A stretch of DNA of 64,000 nucleotides from Sideroxyarcus emersonii (GTDB lineage Bacteria; Pseudomonadota; Gammaproteobacteria; Burkholderiales; Gallionellaceae), in contig NZ_AP023423.1 of NCBI RefSeq assembly GCF_021654335.1, forward strand, positions 2,169,001-2,233,000. Reading direction: 5' to 3'. How positions within the stretch are numbered: the first letter of the stretch is position 1; the number at the start of each line of letters is the position of its first letter. Position numbers and translations under genes: made by a program. Under the pieces are notes generated by a model. It was given only the letters and a program-made list of their open reading frames with translations. It ran no database searches and had not been told where the DNA came from. Shown one piece after another: positions 63,934-64,000 of the stretch.

Positions 63934-63981
63934 AAAAAAGGCCCCTCCCCCCAAAAGGGGAGAGTGGGATGGGGGAGGGGC
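63934..63981 (-). terminator. GC-rich hairpin at the window end, probable terminator and repeat copy
   Basis: GCCCCTCCCCC and GGGGGAGGGGC form a perfect 11-bp stem with an inner CCCC-AAAA-GGGG. On the minus strand TTTTTT follows, so it would end a minus-strand gene located past the window edge. The sequence belongs to the CCCTCCCC-rich repeat type common in such genomes. Confidence 0.6.
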
Positions 63982-64000
63982 AGGGAAAACGCTTGCTGGT

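Overview
This 64 kb window is chromosomal DNA of a Gram-negative bacterium, most likely a betaproteobacterium of the Nitrosomonadales/Gallionellaceae kind. That assignment is an inference from GC-rich coding DNA, two general porins that share an almost identical signal peptide, the gene order rpsU-yqeY-dnaG-rpoD, a hypA-B-F-C-D-E hydrogenase maturation operon with a HupK/HoxV gene in front of it, and ubiquinone synthesis (Coq7). There is no rRNA, no CRISPR array and no recognisable prophage or transposase. One tRNA gene is present.

Layout. 1-6.7 kb: the 3' part of valS; a minus-strand operon of a Ser/Thr kinase carrying a cyclic-nucleotide-binding domain, a rhodanese and a TusA-like protein; and an M48 metalloprotease. 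5.9-13.9 kb: a minus-strand [NiFe]-hydrogenase maturation operon (HupK-like, hypA, hypB, hypF, hypC, hypD, hypE, nickel permease) with no structural hydrogenase genes, headed by a decayed rubredoxin-like reading frame. 14.3-16.5 kb: a chemoreceptor whose periplasmic domain has a CxxCH haem-binding motif, and slyX. 16.5-23.5 kb: a type I restriction-modification island, hsdM-HEPN-MNT-hsdS then fic-hsdR, next to a tRNA-Ile2(CAU) gene. A nested concentric palindrome lies in front of fic-hsdR. 23.6-28.5 kb: tRNA, rpoD, dnaG, yqeY and rpsU (macromolecular synthesis operon), with a palindromic repeat inserted between dnaG and yqeY. 28.7-36.5 kb: housekeeping genes (four-helix membrane protein, tyrS, mepM-like peptidase, anmK, erpA, bactofilin, DUF6776-like protein, argC, rpsI, rplM).

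36.6-50.1 kb is the most interesting region. It is dominated by genes that break down, build or rebuild membrane glycerolipids. A minus-strand operon encodes an alpha/beta hydrolase, a glycerophosphodiester phosphodiesterase, glycerol-3-phosphate dehydrogenase and an FGGY kinase. Opposite lies a plus-strand series: an EAL-CBS-GGDEF protein, a 47-residue membrane peptide, an OlsA-like acyltransferase, OlsB (ornithine lipid synthesis), DgkA, a GT4 glycosyltransferase, a PAP2 phosphatase and a chemoreceptor. A minus-strand zinc-dependent phospholipase C follows. Upstream of olsB, the glycosyltransferase and the phospholipase C I find tandem 11-bp repeats with a TCA core, the architecture of PhoB binding sites; a similar pair precedes the porin at 52.4-53.5 kb. 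My reading is a phosphate-starvation lipid-remodelling locus: phospholipids are cleaved, the diacylglycerol is re-used for glycolipid, ornithine lipids replace phospholipids, and the glycerophosphate is catabolised.

50.2-64 kb: a YdcF/ElyC-like protein, an OsmC-family protein, an inverted-repeat element, coq7, the first porin, an RND efflux operon (permease, adaptor, outer-membrane lipoprotein) preceded by an OmpR-type two-component system, the second porin, and about 650 bp of AT-rich non-coding DNA ending in a GC-rich hairpin that looks like the terminator of a minus-strand gene beyond the window.
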